From: Helicoverpa zea
Taxonomy: Eukaryota > Arthropoda > Insecta > Lepidoptera > Noctuidae
Length of the DNA: 64,000 nucleotides
NCBI RefSeq assembly: GCF_022581195.2
Contig: NC_061463.1
Coordinates: 4,092,001-4,156,000, forward strand
Reading direction: 5' to 3'
A program made the position numbers and the translations under genes. Shown piece by piece: positions 25,936-39,881 of this stretch (position 1 is its first letter; each line of letters begins with the position of its first letter). The notes under the pieces are model-generated. The model worked only from the letters and a program-made list of their open reading frames with translations, had not been told where the DNA came from and made no database searches.

Positions 25936-27828
25936 ATCTTCTGTAAGTTCGTAAATAAACGCATAAGTAGCCCAATAGATTAGTTATGCGTTTATTGGGT
26001 AGAGCAAGATCTAGCATAGTCACTGCCTCACACTTTGCCAAATTCTTCATTATTTTTGTCAGTTTCTTATGAAACCATCCATTTTCTGTAGGAATAGTAA
26101 GCTAAACTACTACTAACTACAAACAAAAGAAAACCACAACTTCGCAACTGTTTAAGTCTATGAACCTAACTGGGGGATTAAATTGCAACTATTCAACGTA
26201 TTAATCTTAAGAGAGTTAGATAATACGGTATTCAGGCTCGGCTGTACTTGAGCGAAATTTAATAAGTGATGTAGCTTACTTACTACGTATCTGAGTAACT
26301 TTAACGAACTCACGTGAACTTCACTTGTGATGGTAATACGGATTATGGGATACAAGAAGTACAAGCAAAATATTAATTTGGATAGTGTATTTTTTGGGAT
26401 AGAAACAGTAAGCTAGAAACTTTGTTACATGGATTGACTTTAGCTACAAATTACGTTGACGATATAATTAAGTGTGCAAGAGATGCTTCAAAAGTTCCAA
26501 AGGTATTAGTGAAAGGTAGGAAATTTCCTGTTACTATCCTTTTTTCAGCACCCAAGTCTACAAAAGGTTTTCGGAGTTACATTTCTGGTTTTTCCACACT
26601 GTGGCGTTCAAGTCCTAATGTAACTTAACTCCTCTTTGTGGAAGTCGTGTTAATAATGCTTCTCTTCGAAATTAACTGCAGAATTGTTCGCACTTTGCTT
26701 TGTATATTTTTACTTTGTTTGGTTACCTGGCTGGGCAACGAATGTTTTGGGGTTGCGGTCAATTTGTAACTTTGTTTTTTATGGGGAGGGTAATAAGTAG
26801 TTTTATTAGAAAGGGGCTTTTCCGTCTTTGGGGAGTTCATGTGATCTCGATCAACCTTTTTCGCCTTCTGATGATGCCGAAAGTTACTCAAAGAGAGAAC
26901 GACATAGAGAGAGCAAATACGTATGGAAGTTGCTAAATGTCTTTAGCTTTTCTGGTAGTTACCACCTTCTATAAGACCTTGTATTACAGAACTCTGTAAC
27001 AAAAAACAAAGAATTTCCTTCACCATTACAATTCCAAGTACAAACGACACCTTGATAGTTCATAACGTGTGCAATCTTACTTTAGATGCTGCGATAGTAC
27101 CAAGCAGGAATTAGTACTGGGATCACGTACACTATAGTTAGATAAACCCCGCTGCACTGTCCAACCTTATCTCTAATTAAAACTAAACTACTAGGTACTA
27201 TATGCTTAGTTTTTTTTGGGACGTTACCTATGTAAAGCTACCTAAGATATTTTGTATGCTCAGCACTTTTTCTAACTAATCAGTGTTCCTTCAATTGTTT
27301 CTTAGAAGCAGAGATCATTGTAAACTAAATTCACGACTTCTACTGTTGTAAGTTTACGCCTATGTAAGTCAGTATCACCATGAGTTCTCCATAAGCATAA
27401 AGAATGTTGTCCAAAGTCTATTTTTGGATAAGAGCTCCTGTCGGGTCATATCTACGGGTTTATTCATGACCAGGAATCTTTTTTGTCAAAGGAGCTTTGC
27501 TTAACCGTCTAACCTTATTCCTCATTGCTAAATATTGTCATTGTCTATACTCGTGACATACGAGTATATTTATCCTAAATCCGTGCATACATTGTGATCG
27601 AAGTAAATAAACCGTATAAACCCCATACCAAAATAATTAATCCTCACCTTGCCATTGTCTTCGCAAGGAAGATTACGTTTTCCCCAAAATCCCCTTTATT
27701 TGGGACAAAAACTTATTTGAAACTCAAAGTCTCCTTGATAAGATGGATTCCGTTGAGAGCTCCAACAAATTGACGTGTGATGAGAAAGTCGATGTATACA
27801 ATGTATGAACGTACGATAGACTGCACAT

Positions 27829-27899
27829 CAGTGGTAACTGTCATGCACCTTAACTCAATAGTAATAAGTACGATTTTCCTATAAAACAGTTACCACTGA
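27829..27899. repeat. Short inverted repeat, possible MITE relic
   Basis: TCAGTGGTAACTGT (27829-27842) and ACAGTTACCACTGA (27886-27899) are perfect 14 bp complements, 43 bp apart. Weak support for a mobile origin. Confidence 0.4.
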
Positions 27900-29897
27900 C
27901 CTGAAGTTGACTGTACATGTACACAACTGCTTTGCATAGATCGTATCGAGAGCTATAATGGTGAATAATTGAATGATAGGTAAGTATGGGATTTACACAA
28001 TATTTCCTATATTATAAGTGGACTTGAAATGCATAAAGTACTTGGTTTTAAATATTGGAATGTTGATGTGGCCTACCTACGTCTTGTAAGAACCTTCGTT
28101 GTAAGAAGATGCTACTAGACACCGAGATTATGTAAGAACAATTGTGATTAATGATTGATCGAACGATCGGTAGTGGCGAGTTTTTCGGCCACATTCCGAA
28201 ACTAATCGAATGGCATCAAATGTACATTAAACCTTATGACTAACGAATTAAGATTTATGCTTGATTCCTATTTTATAACACTAATTCTAAAACCGTGACT
28301 AAAGAAACCGAATTTGTAGTTTTACCTTTCAAAACTGTAATGTAATGTTTATGATACTGCTTTCGACAGCTATTTTCGTAATTTTGCAACTAAGCGCGTA
28401 AAAATCCCATCCACACTTTTTCACTGGTCAAGCTCATCACAACATGCTTATTACTCCTAACAACCTTTTAATACCCAATACGTGTTTACATAGCATCAAC
28501 CGGTACTTTTATACCTATTTCATTTTTGTGGCACCCATCAAAGGATATCCTACCCCAGTTCACGGGTCTCGTATAAGATGACAAAGGGATTTCGTCAAAG
28601 GAATATACAGGAATGCTCTTCTGTTTTCAAACTAAAACAAACGACTATCGGAGGCCATTTCTCTTTTAACTGTTCTTGTAGTTTTTTAGCCCGTATAGTG
28701 GATGAGTGAATAGTGTCACGTAGGGTCAGTTCAGCTATTTTACTTTTACTTGTCTATGAGTTTGCTATCTCAGGAAGTCCGATTTGAAAAATTACATAGC
28801 TCAGAATTGCTCTTTTATGAAGAGAGGCTTAAAATTACTTCTCGTCCAGGTGCGTGAAGTATAGTTTCCTAGAATGCGAGAAAAAACATATGTAGCTGCA
28901 AAATACTTCAGAATCATGATTGAATGTGTATTCCTTTGCCAATATGATGTTTCGTTGTTATAAAGATTATATGATCAATTACATTATCGTCTAATGTTAC
29001 CGGAAAAATCGTAATTCACGACAATCGCCATGTTTTCGCTTCATTTCAATTTCAAATTCTAGAATGCCGTCTTATACTCATAAGTGTGCAATGCTTGTTA
29101 TGAAGCACGAGCCATGGTTTGTATTAATAAGACAATTGTTACTTGGCACGAATTTATCGAAAATTATTTCGCAATTGTAGAGTTTTTTATTTGATAATCT
29201 CGTTTGTATTTCCTAGTTTTGAAATAAACAAAATATATTATAACAAAAAGCCTGTAACAATTTTTTTTAATATTGTTCGTCGGCCTATCTTGTAGGTACA
29301 ACTCGCTTATGGATATAGGCTCTGAAGAAATAGTTGATCCACAGTGCCGCAAGAATGGAGACTAGACCCTTTCTATAGTACTAGGTATAATATCTAAGAA
29401 GCGCTTCGTTCACTAAAGATTATCCCTTTCGAAATTGCTTTCAATCTAAGATATTGAACTTACTTACCGTTCAAAACCTTCAATGTTACTTGTTTCACAA
29501 ATAAAAGTCAACGACTTCTCTAAACTGTTACTGGAAGTAATTACACGAACTTCCCATTGTAATAACTCTAGTCACTTTCTTTATATAACTTTAGAGTAAA
29601 AGTTCCGTTTTTAATAAACAATGACGTGATCTTTTTATTGGTTGTTTCCTTTCGTGAACGTTTCGTTTAGAGGTTCGATGGCCGTTGTGCGTTGGCTTCT
29701 CTGTTTCATTGATTGTTGTCTATTTTTACAAATTAGATGTTCTTTTTTTACTTTAATAATAAACGCAACTTTCTTGAAAACTCCTCAAAAATGCTACGAA
29801 TTAAGTCGGCACACTATGTCGAAAATTGTTTTTCATTGGGAAAAATACATAATAATATTACTATTTAATTTAAATACTACTATAAGGAAAAATACAA

Positions 29898-29933
29898 ACT
29901 AATAGGTAGGTAAATACTAATAGGTAGGTAAAT
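29898..29933. repeat. 18 bp tandem duplication
   Basis: ACTAATAGGTAGGTAAAT occurs twice back to back without mismatch. Confidence 0.85.
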
Positions 29934-30186
29934 TCTAGTATCAGTGTTCTACTTTGGAATGTAATTTGCAGAGTATGACATACCGAGAGGTCCTCCTGGC
30001 TAGGTAACATCAGCTCTGGTCGATCTATTATTAGAATCATTACGTTAAGAAACGTTTGGCAGGGTCAGGGATGACCCACAACAATAACCAACAGGGTTTA
30101 AAACAAAACAATGTTATTATCATATCAAGCCAACATCCGGTACTATCAAACAGCATAGCACGCCCTTAATGTTCCTTAGAAAGCCA

Positions 30187-30768
30187 TAAGAGTACCCACA
30201 CACTGCAAACTTTTAGTCGTTCGCTTTTTTTTGAGCTTATAAATCAGTATGAAAATGAATGTTAGTACGCATATAACAACGATCAGGTATTTGGCTGGTG
30301 ACTAAAGACTTTGTTTCATCATCATCCTCCGAGCCTTTTTCCCAATCATGTTGCCGTCGGCTTCCAGTCTAACCGGATTCAGCTGAGTACCAGTGCTTTA
30401 CAAAACGGCTACCTATCTGACCTCCTCAACCCAGTTACCCGGTCAACCCGATATCCCTTGGTTAGACTGGTGTCAGACTTACTGGCTTCTGACTACCCGT
30501 AACGACTGCCAAGAATGTTCAATGACAACCCTGGACCTACAGTTTAACGTGCCATCCGGAACACAGTCAATGGTGTCTAAGATATCCTTAGAAAGTACAC
30601 ACAAACTTAGAGTGCACATATAACAACGATCAAGTATTTGGACGACATCAGATCGACTAAAAACTTTGATTGAATTCACAATTTTCTTTAAAAAGCAACA
30701 ACCATCGGGCCAACTGTCAGCCGATTGTTTAGTCTGTAATGTGTGTATGTGTGGGTACTCCTAATGTA
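30187..30768. mobile_element. MITE-like host repeat carrying the truncated SINE
   Basis: The outer ends are inverted relative to each other (GAGTACCCACACA at 30190 region; TGTGTGGGTACTC near 30750-30761), and CCTTAGAAAGCC occurs on both sides (30174-30185 and 30778-30789) like a target duplication. Related pieces (ACAAC-ATAAGGTATTTGACTGG and GGCCAACAGTCGGCCGACTG) recur at 35285-35475. The boundaries are approximate. Confidence 0.45.
30317..30611 (-). mobile_element. 5'-truncated SINE copy lacking the tRNA head
   Basis: Clear match to the SINE body and 3' tail, ending at the ACAAACTTAG position; the tRNA-like head is missing. The copy is flanked by imperfect ~30 bp direct repeats (30265-30294 and 30612-30641, both around ATATAACAACGATCA), which belong to the surrounding host repeat rather than to a simple target duplication. 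Confidence 0.85.
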
Positions 30769-31695
30769 TGTAATGTACCTTAGAAAGCCGTAACTCTCGC
30801 ACTTGGCTCCACATCTCAACATGTCTACATGTCACATGAGACTATAGGAAAGCGGGCTAGTAATGCTAGCTGTACCGGTTGTGTGGTATATACGATTCTG
30901 TGGCGATACTGTGACTTATGGGCAGTTTGTATTTATAGCATTTTGTATTGTTTATTTAAAAAATTAAATGAATTAAGTTAAACGTTATTATATCACAAAC
31001 TATTGGTCAGTATCGAAAAGTCAATAATTCTATTGTGTGAAGTAATTCACAGATAAATACCTACTAGTATCTATGTATGTATGAGAATATATGGAAACCA
31101 GGAAGACAGAAAAAATGGCTAAGATAACGTTGCTAAGCCGAAAACATTTTATTCATTATATAATTTTTGTAGGTACGTATTCTTTCAATTTTCATAAGAA
31201 CAAGTTACTAAATTCTTCATTCGTTTTACACCAAACTATTATATTGGTTTATAAATAAGTGGAATTATCTCAAAAATATTACAAAATAACACTACACTAA
31301 TGAATTCTAAATTAAACTCAGATTTCTTGCGTACATTTAATTAATTCCGTAGCTTCAGTTTTGTTTCTAGTTCTTTAATTAAATATTTAAACTTCCAGAC
31401 ACCGGCTTTGTGTCACATAATCTATGCTTTCTTATTATTTTGTGCTAATGCTAAGATAGTTTTCTCGTTAGTTTTTATTAAGAAAATAGTTGAGAATAAT
31501 TGAGAGAATGTTATTTATACTAATGTTTTTAGAGACTTTTTTTCTGCGTCAGATTTAATTTAACTTAGTCTAGTGAGTTTAGAATCACCATAATTTAATC
31601 GAAACCAAACTAGCTGTATCTTCATTCAAATATCTTCTGAGTAGGTATAATAATTGTATGGACATTGGACAATAATAATTACATTATTTTTTCAT

Positions 31696-31781
31696 AGCAC
31701 TGGTACTCAGCTACGTTCGGTTAGACTGGAAGCCGACCCCAACATAGTTGGGAAAAAGGCATCGGAGGATGATGCTGATGA
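31696..31781 (+). mobile_element. SINE 3'-end fragment
   Basis: About 86 bp matching only the last part of the SINE (GCACTGGTACTCAGCT ... GAGGATGATGCTGATGA) in the plus orientation; strongly 5'-truncated, diverged from the full copies. Confidence 0.8.
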
Positions 31782-32029
31782 TTTTTCATAATACCTACTA
31801 ATGATGATAAGATTTGAACAACTCAACGGTGCCTATCGTTACTAAATGACCCAATTATTTTCATATAATTCAATTTTATTACCGTTTCCTATACAATCTC
31901 TTTAGCAAAATGTATTGCCTGAGACATTAACATCACGTGGGAATATTAACATAGAAAGTATAGGAAGCTATGATGTGGAAATGAACAGCACACACGTAAT
32001 TTATTATCTGAGTGTATGTTGTTCTGTAT

Positions 32030-32484
32030 GATTTTCAATCAGTGATTTGTAAGAGTAAATTGTTTAAAAGTGAGTGTGTGAATGACTAGGAAAAGTACCA
32101 ACAGAGAATCAGTTAAAAATCATAGAAAAGTCTGTAAAAACTGTTTGTGAGGGCATGATTTTTGAAAATTATTTCCGTATCCTTTGCTGACCTCAGAAAC
32201 TGCTGAAACGAGTGCTATCTAATTGTAAATAATGTAACTGGCTAGCAATTGTACTCAAACTGAGGGTATCTAGGGTATAAAGACTGTAACATTATGTTAA
32301 AAAATGTCCTGTTCTGTAAACACTATGTTAAAGTTGTAAATATCGATAGGTTGAAATTATCTGTGGAGGCTTGTTGTTGGCAATTTAGGTTTATAATATA
32401 TGTTACTTATAATATTGTGATTAGTCCGTAAGCCTTCTCTAAGAATAAATAAATAAAAATAAATAAATAAAATAAATAAATAAA
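32030..32484 (+). mobile_element. Possible LINE 3' end with A-rich tetranucleotide tail
   Basis: Non-coding stretch ending CCGTAAGCCTTCTCTAAGAA, directly followed by AATA repeats (32444-32484). The AAGCCTTCTC-AAGAATAAATAAATAA ending resembles 3' ends of lepidopteran non-LTR elements. No coding remnant was found upstream, so the assignment is weak. Confidence 0.35.
32444..32484. repeat. (AATA)n microsatellite
   Basis: About ten AATA/AAATA units with slight interruptions. Confidence 0.85.
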
Positions 32485-35279
32485 ACGTTAAACAGACGTT
32501 CCGTGTTTAAGAAAATTTTCCATACAAAATGTTCGTAAGTTTTTTTTTAAGTTAGGCTATATTATTAACTTGTATGTACTAAACGAGTAGAAAACCCATC
32601 AAACACAAACAAAATACTTACATAATATTTGAAAAAGTTACTCGAAATTCTCAACCGTGGAAATGCGACTATCATACACCGACAACGATTAATCAAAACA
32701 TTTCCGTTGTACAATTTACGAGCTGCAAACTGCCAGATAATATGCACATGTAAATAGTGTTAGCTGCTAAATAAGTCGGTAGTTTATATTAAGTTCTGGT
32801 TTTTAAAGGTGTGATGTGTGGACTGTTTAGGATAATAGATTGAAGTTTTGCTTTCTAAGTTTTGCGTGTTAAGTGGCGACTATTCTATCGGAAACTGAGA
32901 TTGCTTGTTAGTTTAATGCATGCCTTGCATGTATGTAGTAAAATGTATGTTCCATGTTTTTGTAGTAACTACGTCTTTCCATTCAGCAGGGTTTAAAAGT
33001 GATAAAAAAAAATTGAAAGCAATAATTCTGCAATCCTTAAATGCTGAAAATCATTTTGTTAATAAGCCGCTATATTTGCAAAATATATTTTTTTGGAAAT
33101 CAGATAAAAGAAATGAATAGCAAATAATGGATGAAGTAGGTACGATATCGCAGAACTAAGTTTCCTTTAAAAACGTGGCAATCAAAGAACCAGTTAACTA
33201 CAAAATTAATCGCATTCATTTCATATAATCTGTTGAATCAAAATGTTTCGCGTAAAGAGTTTAACATTTTAATTCCTTTTTCAAAAGGCATTTTAAATCA
33301 CAAATAACGACGTACAAAGGGTAGTGAGCCTATAAACGAAATCCATCCATATTCGACTGTATAATGAACGACAGAAGGTCCAGTTTTCATTACTAATTGG
33401 TAGCCAAGGAATAGTTAAAAGGACTCATAACTAACTTTAGGAGGTTTTAATAGTATTCATTCCGATTTTTGAGGAATGTAACAGTAGTCCAAAAAAACAA
33501 CAATTTTATCCTGCTTATTATTAAAATTTAGTACATCATTTGGCATATTGAAACTTAGCGCAAAAAACAGGGCTAATCATATAATGAGTCTATAAAAGTT
33601 TATGATAATGATCTTTTTAAATACCAACTGAATCTTGGTACTTCTGCAAACATTTTTGGGGTTGGCCCCAGTCGATGTAATTAAGGGCGAGGGTGGGCCC
33701 TACGGGAATACAGATAATTGTAAGCCCTGACAACCTTTACGGCTCAATACATCTCCGTGAAAGTCTGTCAGTTTTCCTTATGCAATCCTGATTTATTGCT
33801 TATTACCTATTTTTTGTTTACCTCACTTTTTTATTGCGTGAATGAAATATTTTTATGAATCGAATTTTCAGGTTCGTACGTTACGATGTCATGTTTCCGA
33901 ATTGAATTGAATTTTAATGAAAGTTGTGCTGTATTTTTTTTTTGGTTTTACTATGAAATGAAGAAAGTTCGTATTATTTGTATTCCATTTGGATTTTTAA
34001 AATATATTTTTGCTCTGTTTGCTTTTTTAAAATAATGTTTGTATTCGATTTCCACTACGATGCGTCGTTAATTTTTTTTTTATATTTTTTTTTTTGGAAT
34101 TTCATTCTCAGATTCAGTTAAAATATTTGAGAACTTTCATGTTTTTTTCCGTACTTATCTGTGCGAAATCTTTATTTATATTAATATATGTTGACCATTA
34201 CTTATTCGAATATTTACTTATCCCAATAAATGTTCAAATAAAGTATGTGAATATTTATTCAGTAAAGTCAAGAAAAGGAAACATTTTTTTATATCAAGGA
34301 AATGATCGATTAGAGAAACATAGATTTATTTATAAATAATATTGAACTCGTGATGCCACATAATTAATTCATCATTCACGTGTTTCGGCTATTTAAACAA
34401 GTTCTACAATAAAATAATGGATATCTCATGCCAATTAAACATCTTGTTATTTCTCAATAGATATTCATAGTTTTTTAATTGAACGCTATCGCAATTTATT
34501 TCCTACAAACCAATTATTGTTTGTTTAAAAACAACAAAATTAAAACATTTCGGATGTTAAATAAATAAAGAACTATAAAATTACAAATAATTAATTTTGT
34601 TTTTATAAATCCCATAATATTTGCAATATGTAAATAATAGTGAATCAATGGTAAATTATTTATTTTTATTTTTATTCTGCAATGGGTTTTGAACACACTT
34701 TTAACGTCAAAAGTATTTTAATACAGAAATCAAATGGTTGATTTAATATTTATAAAAATATAGATATTTAATACCACTAGTAGTCACTCTATTTGCTCAC
34801 GATTTCTAATTTATTTCGTTTTTTTTTAAACAGAAAAGAAAAATCAAAACGAACATATTCTATAAAACTCACAAACAAAGGAAAAATCCAGTTAATTCTT
34901 CCTCTTACTATTTAATTAAAATAAGAACAATTTTAAACATAGTTTATTATTAAATACTTTTACCAGCTATATCAAAAACAAAGGAACAGCACAGATGCTA
35001 TTGAGCACAAGTTGGAATTACCGAAGCGAAACTAATGGCTTTTCAGTAAGTATGAAATTGTGAAATGTACAGTAGTAGATACTTCTTTATTAAATGTTTT
35101 CTTTAGCCTGTGAAGTTATTGTTTCTTATTTTTAATTGAAACTAGTCGCTTTTTATCTGACTTTCAGGAGTCAGTTTAGTTTAGTTTTCTTTTTGGATGT
35201 AGGTGCGTCGACTTCACATTGACGCCATTTTTATTACGCATGCACTACTGGCCGGCTGTTGGTTTTTGAAGTAGACACG
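32485..35279. other. Very A/T-rich intron sequence
   Basis: Long T-rich and A-rich runs (33920-34100, 34500-34700) and no recognisable elements. A small GC-richer patch at 33655-33760 (GGCCCCAGTCGATGTAATTA) may be a repeat remnant of unknown type. The gap 30790-31695 holds nothing recognisable. Confidence 0.5.
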
Positions 35280-35475
35280 TAACAACAATAAGGTATTTGA
35301 CTGGTGTCCAACCGACTCTGTTACTCTATTTCAACCCTTTTTATCGTCCCACTGCTGGGTGCAGGCCTCCTCTCACACGAAGAATTAAAACAACCGGCTA
35401 ACATTTTTTTTTTGTAATAACTGTAACTATGGGGCCAACAGTCGGCCGACTGTTTCACTTCTGTCTCCAGGGTGC
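35280..35475. repeat. Dispersed repeat related to the 30.2-30.8 kb element
   Basis: Contains AACAACAATAAGGTATTTGA and GGCCAACAGTCGGCCGACTG, both diverged from sequences at 30625-30640 and 30698-30720. Between them is TCCCACTGCTGGGTGCAGGC, a phrase common in lepidopteran repeats. Confidence 0.5.
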
Positions 35476-35640
35476 GCGTAGGCTTTATACATAAATCTGT
35501 TGAAGGAAAACTAGCAGAAATACATCCCAACTTCCTTTCTATTTTTGACCTTTGATTAATTCACCTCTCTCACACACAGAATTAGCTCACAAAACTTATT
35601 AAGATACATGATAATGTAACCGTTCCAAGACAACCCTAGG

Positions 35641-37770
35641 CTGTAAAAATTTTCGTTTTTCCTAACATATATAAATACCGCAGGCTTCCCCCGAAGGGGA
35701 AGAGGTTGCGCCCCGCCGTCCGCGCAACCCTGTAGAGCTCGTCACCTTACTGGACGCTCTTCCACCTTAGAGGACCATGCATTAACTTTACTTTTAGTCC
35801 CGCCTGATAAAAACTAGGGACAGGGGTAGACGGGACGTCAGCAAATCAAATCAAACTTAACATGCAGGGTACAAATTGAATTACAGATACTAGTAGAGAG
35901 TGAGAGGAGTAGCAACCCTACCTAACAATATACATAACGCTTGCGTACAACAATGTATGTTTCAATCTACACTTTAAAACTACAATCCCCGATTAGTGAC
36001 ATGGGCTACCACAGGGCAGTTGGCATGTCGTACGTGTGCCGCCAGGACTAACACAGAAGATTCTAGCGGTCACGTTCCCTATGTTCTAAATGTCTTACCC
36101 AATCCTAAGGCAGGGTACTACGAAGTACAACTGCCATTGGGCAAGACAGTCTCCAGCCATGCTGGGCGCGTGCTCATATTAAGCCCCATCGCGAGCCTAT
36201 TCACCCTTTACTGGTATATACAAATCTAACGCAAGCGCAGTGTCTCGTCGGTCGTTGGCAACTTTCCTTAGAAGCGCTATTGGTATACACCGAAGTGGTA
36301 TTTCGTCACTTCCTCTCCCTTTAATCTGCCCCGTTCTTGACAGGCATCGGCAAATCCCCAAACCTAGCCTGTCCAGTATGCGTGTCTTGCCATCTACCAC
36401 CTTAATATCCAATATGGGCCCTAAGGTATGGTGGCAGCTGACGCGACACGATCTCTAGCATCCCTCGGGACGGGTCTATCGTTCAGTTTTAGGTTGGTTG
36501 GTGAAGCCTACCCCCGCTCCCTGGAAGAGTGCGTACAACAAATGCAAGACAAGGCCAGCTGCCGGTTTGTCAGTCCATTAGAAGTAGCTTTAACTAGCGT
36601 TTGGTTCATTTGAATCCCGGTACAAGATAAAGTATAGTTATCAATAGCACATGGCATACGGCTAGTGCCGTATAGTAAATATGTATATTGCGATCTGTCA
36701 ATGCGGTTCTGCCTTCTAAATGTGTATTCGATATGATAGTAGTCATGCTCTAGTCCACGGCAATGTTGTGGGTGTGTAGGTGTATTATTAATGCAAGTGT
36801 AGTAGAAGGCCTTCTCCGCCTCCCTATAACCAAACGCATGTCAGAGGTACCTCAATGTAGTCAAGAGAGAATATGCCAGACAGATACATATATTTAGAAG
36901 CGCAATACATAAATCAAAGCTCAGTATTCTTACGCTTACGCCAGTGCACAGTATCATTACGCTTATTGTCAAGTCTCGTTTTACGCTTTGCTATAATCAA
37001 GTTCAAATATCAAAGTAATTAGAAATAACAGCCTTGGGATGCCGGTCACGGTCTTTGGTATACCTGGAGCCAATGTAATAATAGGGATCACTCACCAGAT
37101 ATCTGCTTATAGTAAATTGTATTCGTCTTACTCACCAGACCATCACCAAACACGATACTCACACATTCTACCTGCATCACTTACTTGATAGAAACTATTA
37201 TATCGCGGCTATATCTTAACAAATCTAACCGAAACTATCAATATCCCGGTGATCTTCAATATAGACTCCCTAATAGACTCGACTATAGTATTTGGTTACT
37301 AGTACTCTTCGTGACCCAGCTCCGACTGTCCCCATTTCAGTTCCCTCAAAACCCTTGTGGCCTGCTATCCCTTCCTACATCCTCGCAAGTCCCACCTTCG
37401 GCGCTGACTCCACCCTGTTCTTAAGGTCCTGTTTCACGTATTCGTTTATTTGTTATGAGATAGATTTATTAGTCTTTTTGTACACATTCTCAATTGTTCT
37501 AAGTATCGTTGTCGGGGTCCATTTGGGATTTGGCACATGTGCACTTCTATTCAATACTGAGTCCTTTGTCTCAAGGTCCTAATTGCCCTAACGGTTGGCA
37601 TTGGCTTGTAAGTTCTGCTTAGCACATGTTTGATTGCTTTGCTGTGAGAAACTTTCAGACCCTTAAAATATTTTGTTAAGTTTTTATTGCACTCCATGGC
37701 AGCCGGCAAATATCCCTACCCATAAAATAGAAAGTTAATGTGTTCTTAAGAGGCCCGTCATCGTGGCGCC
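35641..37770. other. Unidentified GC-richer block, probable degraded transposon
   Basis: About 2.1 kb with visibly higher GC than its surroundings and non-random composition, but only short, overlapping open frames on both strands (60-96 aa), none with a motif I recognise. No terminal repeats were found. It could be the UTR or decayed body of a large retroelement or a Maverick-like element; it shows no splice-compatible coding exon for the host gene. Confidence 0.4.
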
Positions 37771-39036
37771 TTGTAAAATAAATTAATATTATTTGATAAT
37801 ATTTAGGGCTAGGTGACGACAGTCACAATAACTAGACCAACGTACTTAATACCGTATATATTTGATGTTAATTTGCCAGAAGCACTTGTGGCCTGATGGA
37901 TGGGCAGACTGACCTGTTTTTTCCTAAATATAGGTCCGTTAAAGGTTGGTACGAAAATACTCGTATATCTTAATTATGGACTTCAGTATTTGTTTGGTTA
38001 TTTTGGTAGGAGGGTTGAACAGCTGGTTCTTTACTTGTTGGTTGGGCTAGTTAAGTTTCTATTGGTACAGGTTAATCAGAAATCATACTTCATTTAAACA
38101 TGACGAGTCTCTTTTGTCTTAAAGAGCGGTGTATAACTGTATACCCTATGTTAGTATTGAACATGCAAGCGAAACATAAACATAATATTTTTCATAAATC
38201 AATAAAAACCAATTTATCCAAGTAGGTAGGTTATAATCTAAAGGTGTAAATTAGCCGATTTTACTGCAAATAGATAAATACTGATATTGCTCCTTATTGA
38301 GCTAATCAACTGAGAGTTCTTCCATAAAACCATCGACACATTATTATAATTAAAAACTAATAGTACAAAATCTACATAAAATAATAAAAGGTAACATGTT
38401 TCGCTACTATAAGTAATAATGTTGCATATGAATTTAATGCGCATACTTTGTGACGGTGCAGTAAAGTATACAATTTATTTTTACGACTTTCTTATACTTG
38501 AAATGTTGTGTTTACTGCACATGTGCATTATTGGTAAAGCACTTGATATTATTGTTTATTATAATGAGGTTACAAATAGGGGTTTTTAAGAAAACCGATA
38601 AAGATTGATAATATTATTTTCGTCTTGTTTTCTCAATGGTATTTTCACGGAAAGTAAAGGAATCTGGATGGGTTTAGTCAGTAAGAGTCTGACATTACCT
38701 ACCTCATGTCATACCTTCAGCGGAAGATGCCAAGTGACTTCTATCTGTAAAACTTTGATGTCTATTTATAATAGCGGTTTACTTACTCAAGGTAAAAATC
38801 ACTTATTACACGAGCATATTAAAAATTCTAAACAAGAAATGCCATAAGCTTTTCCTGCTATTGTTTTAGACGTACCTAAGTAATTAGTATAATAGGCTAG
38901 TAAATAATGAAACATACACGTGGAAAGTTAGTAATATTACTTATCCTCAAGATATCGTAAAACAAACTAGACGGTTGTTATTTACTTCTAAGTCCTTACA
39001 CAATTCAAAGCTTTTGTTTCAATTACTAGACTGTTT

Positions 39037-39427
39037 CGTCGTGGTCGCTTAGTGGGCAAAGAACCAACCTCTCGAGTATGAGGGCGCGGGTTCGATTCCA
39101 GGTCAGGCAAGTACCAATGCAACTTTTCTAAGTTTGTATGTACTTTCTAAGTATATCTTAGACACCAATGACTGTGTTTCGGATGGCACGTTAAACTGTA
39201 GGTCCCGGCTGTCATTGAACATCGTTGGCAGTCGTTACGGGTAGTCAGAAGCCAGTAAGTCTGACACCAGTCTAACCAAGGGGTGTCGGGTTGCCCGGGT
39301 AACTGGGTTGAGGAGGTCAGATAGGCAGTCGCTTCTTGTAAAGCACTGGTACTCAGCTGAATCCGGTTGGACTGGAAGCCGACCCCAACATAGTTTGGGA
39401 AAAAGGCTTGGGAGATGATGGAGATGA
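39037..39427 (+). mobile_element. Full-length tRNA-derived SINE, plus orientation
   Basis: Starts GTCGTGGTCGCTTAGTGGGC, with box B GGTTCGATTCC about 50 bp in, then the body and a GATGATGGAGATGA tail. 13 bp target duplications TACTAGACTGTTT lie at 39024-39036 and 39428-39440. A few substitutions in box A suggest it is older or less competent for Pol III transcription. Confidence 0.92.
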
Positions 39428-39881
39428 TACTAGACTGTTTACAACCACTTTATACATGAGTATTACGAATAATGAACACGCCACTTTGACAAAAAACTGA
39501 TGGCATTTCCCACTCAAAAGCATAGATATCTATAGACAAGAAAAGGCATAACTTAATAAGTTCCTACTAATCTTCAAAAAACTATGAAATTATACAATTT
39601 TATGTCCTAAGTGAGTAACCACGTTCACCTTAGAAACTACAAAGAAAAAAATAGCTCTACCAAGTACGTATCTATTGTACGAAAAAAAACCCGATATATA
39701 TTCACAAGCATTCTCTTATTGCAACCTTTAACCGTTCACGTTTAACATGACCTCACTCTCACTTAAACCGAATTTTGCAATAACAATCGGAGAATTACAA
39801 TAATACTGAACCAATATTCTTAATTGGATGGCCTTTTATGACGTCAACGGAAAGAGATGAGTTACAAAAACAATTTATAGT

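Larger units (their letters stand above)
25936..30172. other. Intron 1 sequence, no supported genes
   Basis: A/T-rich; contains only the small inverted repeat at 27829-27899 and the 18 bp tandem duplication. Opposing frames at 26422-26936 overlap each other on the two strands and look like chance. The gap 24809-25556 is also empty. Confidence 0.5.

Noticed and set aside
26625..26936. Overlapping 78 and 88 codon frames on opposite strands
   Set aside because: Antiparallel overlap without motifs; one is the shadow of the other and neither has support.
39037..39110. tRNA gene
   Set aside because: Box A and box B are present, but the sequence is the head of a SINE repeated at several sites and does not fold into a standard tRNA with acceptor stem.
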